DNA of 37,347 nucleotides from Paracoccus sp. Z118 (lineage in GTDB: Bacteria > Pseudomonadota > Alphaproteobacteria > Rhodobacterales > Rhodobacteraceae), in assembly GCF_019061185.1 (NCBI RefSeq), contig NZ_JAHQZU010000023.1, forward strand, positions 1-37,347, given 5' to 3'. This document shows positions 35,911 to 37,347 of this stretch, piece after piece. Positions within the stretch are counted from its first letter, which is position 1. The number at the start of each line of letters is the position of its first letter. The notes under the pieces are model-generated. The model made no database searches, was not told the DNA's origin, and saw nothing but the letters and a program-made list of their open reading frames with translations. The position numbers were made by a program, and so were the translations under genes.

Positions 35911-36750
35911 ATGCCTGCGCCTGACGCAATCAGCGCCGAGAAGCTTTCCAAGCTCGTCGGCACTCCACGCTGTCCTGCTATCCTTGATGTTCGCAGTGAG
36001 GCCCTGCGCAGATCGGACCCGCGCCTCCTGCCAAGTGCCCGACGGTTGGCCGACACTGACCTCGCATCGGCAACCCTCCAGCGGCTCGCGCCGGAACTCG
36101 CGGGCCAGACAGTTGTCGTGGTCTGCGCCGAGGGGCACGGCCGGAGCCAAGGCACAGCCGCGTGGCTGCGGCACTTCGGACTTGCCGCCGAGTATCTCGA
36201 AGGAGGTCAGTCCGCTTGGACGGCCGCCGGGCTGCCGCTCATCGATCCTGGCAAGATCACCGCCCATGACGATCAGGGCCGCAGTCTCTGAGTCACGCGC
36301 TCGCGGCCCAAGATCGACCGCATCGCCTGCCCATGGCTCATCCGCCGCTTCATTGACCCGCGCGCGGTATTTCTCTTTGTCGCCCCCGGCGAGGTGTCGA
36401 GCATAGCCGAGCGTTGGGGCTCCATGCCTTTCGATGTTGAGGGCGTGTTCTGAAGCCACCGAGGCGAGTTCTGCACCTTCGATGTCCTGCTCATGGAGTT
36501 CGGCCTTTCCCTGCTCGCGCTAGATAAGCTGGCCACCATCGTGCGCGGCGCCGATACCGCCCGCCTCGATCTTGCGCCCGAGGCAGCGGGGCTCCTTGCA
36601 GCCTCGCTCGGACTCTCGCGCATGCACCCGAGTGACCTGGAGCAGCTCGCGGCGGGCATGAGCCTCTATGACGCCTTTTACCGCTGGGCCCGCGATGCGA
36701 CCGGCGAGACCCACAACTGGCCCAGTGCCAAGGCAGGAGCCACGTCATGA
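35911..36750 (+). pseudogene. chrB: Rhodanese-ChrB fusion (chromate resistance) with two in-frame TGA codons
   Basis: One frame of 280 codons covers an N-terminal rhodanese domain (VDVR-like AILDVRSEALR, catalytic Cys in VVVVCAEGHGRSQG) and a C-terminal ChrB domain (SRPKIDRIACPWLIRRFIDP, GMSLYDAFYRWARD). This domain pair is known as sulfurtransferase/chromate resistance protein. The frame has TGA at 36289-36291, before VTRSRPKID, and at 36451-36453 in GVF-SHRGE. Both are places where family members carry Trp (LWVTR and FWSHRG), so each is a single TGG-to-TGA change. Other Trp codons remain TGG. ATG 35911 follows GGGGGA. It runs into the chrA stub by ATGA overlap. Confidence 0.85.
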
Positions 36751-36863
36751 GCGATGTCAGGATCATCCATCAGCCCGCGCCGAACACTGGAACTGCCATC
36801 TCAGGCGCTCGGGCGGAGTTCCCCTCGCTGACCGAAGCCACCCGGACATGGGCTTTCCTCTGA
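36747..36863 (+). pseudogene. chrA: N-terminal stub of chromate transporter ChrA
   Basis: ATG 36747 overlaps the chrB stop. The 38 codons end FPSLTEATRTWAFL before TGA at 36861-36863. This is like the ChrA N-terminus, where an EAT-R-WA motif leads into the first membrane segment. The remainder (about 400 residues) is absent and a strong hairpin follows. The match is short, so context (chrB then chrA) carries most of the weight. Confidence 0.6.
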
Positions 36864-36865
36864 TT

Positions 36866-36895
36866 GGCTCGCGCGGAGGAAGAGCCGCGCGAGCC
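36866..36895. repeat. Perfect 11-bp inverted repeat after the chrA stub
   Basis: GGCTCGCGCGG (36866-36876) and CCGCGCGAGCC (36885-36895) pair fully around 8 bases. It begins 3 bp after the stub's TGA. No T-run follows. Confidence 0.6.
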
Positions 36896-36937
36896 GTGCC
36901 GAAGAGGCCTGAATGTGGTAAGTTGACCTTGATCGGA

Positions 36938-36962
36938 CTGGCGCCGGGGAACCCGGCGCCAG
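36938..36962. terminator. Perfect 11-bp hairpin, possible terminator
   Basis: CTGGCGCCGGG (36938-36948) and CCCGGCGCCAG (36952-36962) pair with a 3-base loop. On the minus strand it lies 14 bp past the stop of the small ORF at 36976, where a terminator would be placed. No T-run was seen. Confidence 0.5.
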
Positions 36963-36975
36963 CGTCCGCAATTTG

Positions 36976-37041
36976 TCAGTTCGACAGCCGCCGCGCGGGG
37001 TTCACGACGACGCCCTCGATATTCGTGACAAGAGTGCTCAT
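36976..37041 (-). CDS. 21-residue small ORF with strong ribosome site
   Basis: ATG 37041 is preceded by AAAGGAGGGACAGG on the minus strand, an almost ideal ribosome site. The peptide is MSTLVTNIEGVVVNPARRL then SN and a TGA stop. A hairpin follows. It lies about 80 bp past the heavy-metal protein gene in the same direction, so it could be a second cistron. It may also be the start of a gene lost by deletion. No family recognised. Confidence 0.4.
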   Translation of the reverse strand: MSTLVTNIEGVVVNPARRLSN

Positions 37042-37119
37042 CCTGTCCCTCCTTTCCATTCGTTCCTGCAAGACGGACCCGCCGCGCCGGTTATGCGGGC
37101 GCGGCGGTGCGGGTGCCGG

Positions 37120-37341
37120 TCAGAAGGCCGAGGGCCGGGCCTCGTAGCCGGTGCCGCGGATCGCCTCGACCAGCGCATCGACGCTCGACTGCGCGGGGTC
37201 ATGCTCGACCTCGATCTTGCCGGTATTGAAGCGCACCTCGGCCTTCTCGACGCCGGGGAGGCCGCGGAGGGCCTTCTCGATCTTCGGCACGCAGGAGGGG
37301 CAGGAAAGCTCGTCGCTGCGGAGGATGGTTTTCTGGGTCAT
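37120..37341 (-). CDS. Heavy-metal-associated (HMA) domain protein, CopZ-like
   Basis: A 73-residue single-domain metal-binding protein. The metal site is SCPSCVPKIEKALRGLPGV, a variant of the GMTCxxC loop in which the two Cys of CPSC bind the metal. The fold continues with KAEVRFNTGKIEVEHDPAQS and ends GTGYEARPSAF. Such proteins carry Cu+ or similar ions to P-type ATPases. ATG 37341 is 6 bases from the window edge, so its promoter and upstream genes are not visible. The nearby chromate-resistance remnants suggest a metal-resistance island. Confidence 0.9.
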   Translation of the reverse strand: MTQKTILRSDELSCPSCVPKIEKALRGLPGVEKAEVRFNTGKIEVEHDPAQSSVDALVEAIRGTGYEARPSAF

Positions 37342-37347
37342 GGTCGT

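Noticed and set aside
35911..36750. TGA read as tryptophan (recoded genetic code)
   Set aside because: Many intact genes here use TGA as the normal stop, including the ATGA overlaps, so genome-wide recoding is not supported.

Overview
The window is high-GC DNA with gene order and protein types typical of Rhodobacterales, most like Paracoccus and its relatives. The B12-dependent NrdJ ribonucleotide reductase, a PraR-type XRE regulator, CbpM/CbpA chaperones, MgtE, MYG1 and Bax-inhibitor proteins all fit that group. This is inferred from protein character, as no rRNA or other species marker is present.

Layout. (1) 1-2073: the tniQ end of a Tn5053/Tn7-like element that appears to stop about 12 bp beyond the 3' end of an intact tRNA-Arg(CCT). 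(2) 2086-28237: mostly core chromosome. It holds a LacI/GntR-type regulator, cbpM-cbpA, an HpsN-like dehydrogenase with a complete polyamine-type ABC transporter, nrdJ, mgtE with 5-formyl-THF cyclo-ligase, a HisN-like phosphatase, an XRE regulator, a quinone oxidoreductase, a Bax-inhibitor protein, tRNA-Arg(TCT), a GNAT protein and a PCMT/erythromycin-esterase fusion. A minus-strand quinone/electrophile detoxification cluster follows (dioxygenase-carboxylesterase fusion, pirin, glutathionyl-hydroquinone reductase), then MYG1. (3) 28300-35749: a mobile-element pile-up with a second tniQ, a tniB stub cut by an intact IS66, an internally deleted second IS66, an IS110-family transposase, and an IS3 fragment cut at the IS110. 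(4) 35911-37347: a decayed chromate-resistance locus and a small heavy-metal-binding protein.

The ABC transporter genes (binding protein, ATPase, two permeases) and the dehydrogenase read as one catabolic unit for a small polar substrate. A hairpin after the binding-protein gene probably sets the usual excess of that protein over the membrane components. The 23-27 kb cluster would open quinols by ring cleavage, hydrolyse products and reduce glutathionyl-quinones.

Gene decay is a theme. A rhodanese-ChrB fusion carries two in-frame TGA codons where family members have Trp. A chrA stub follows it. A small acetyltransferase has one TAG. Short remnants of a GcvT-like gene and of a nucleoside deoxyribosyltransferase sit beside intact genes. 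The two related TniQ elements at both ends of the core segment, and an apparent pair of element ends abutting head to head at 28350-28402, are the most unusual structures. I saw no CRISPR array, phage or clearly new defence system.
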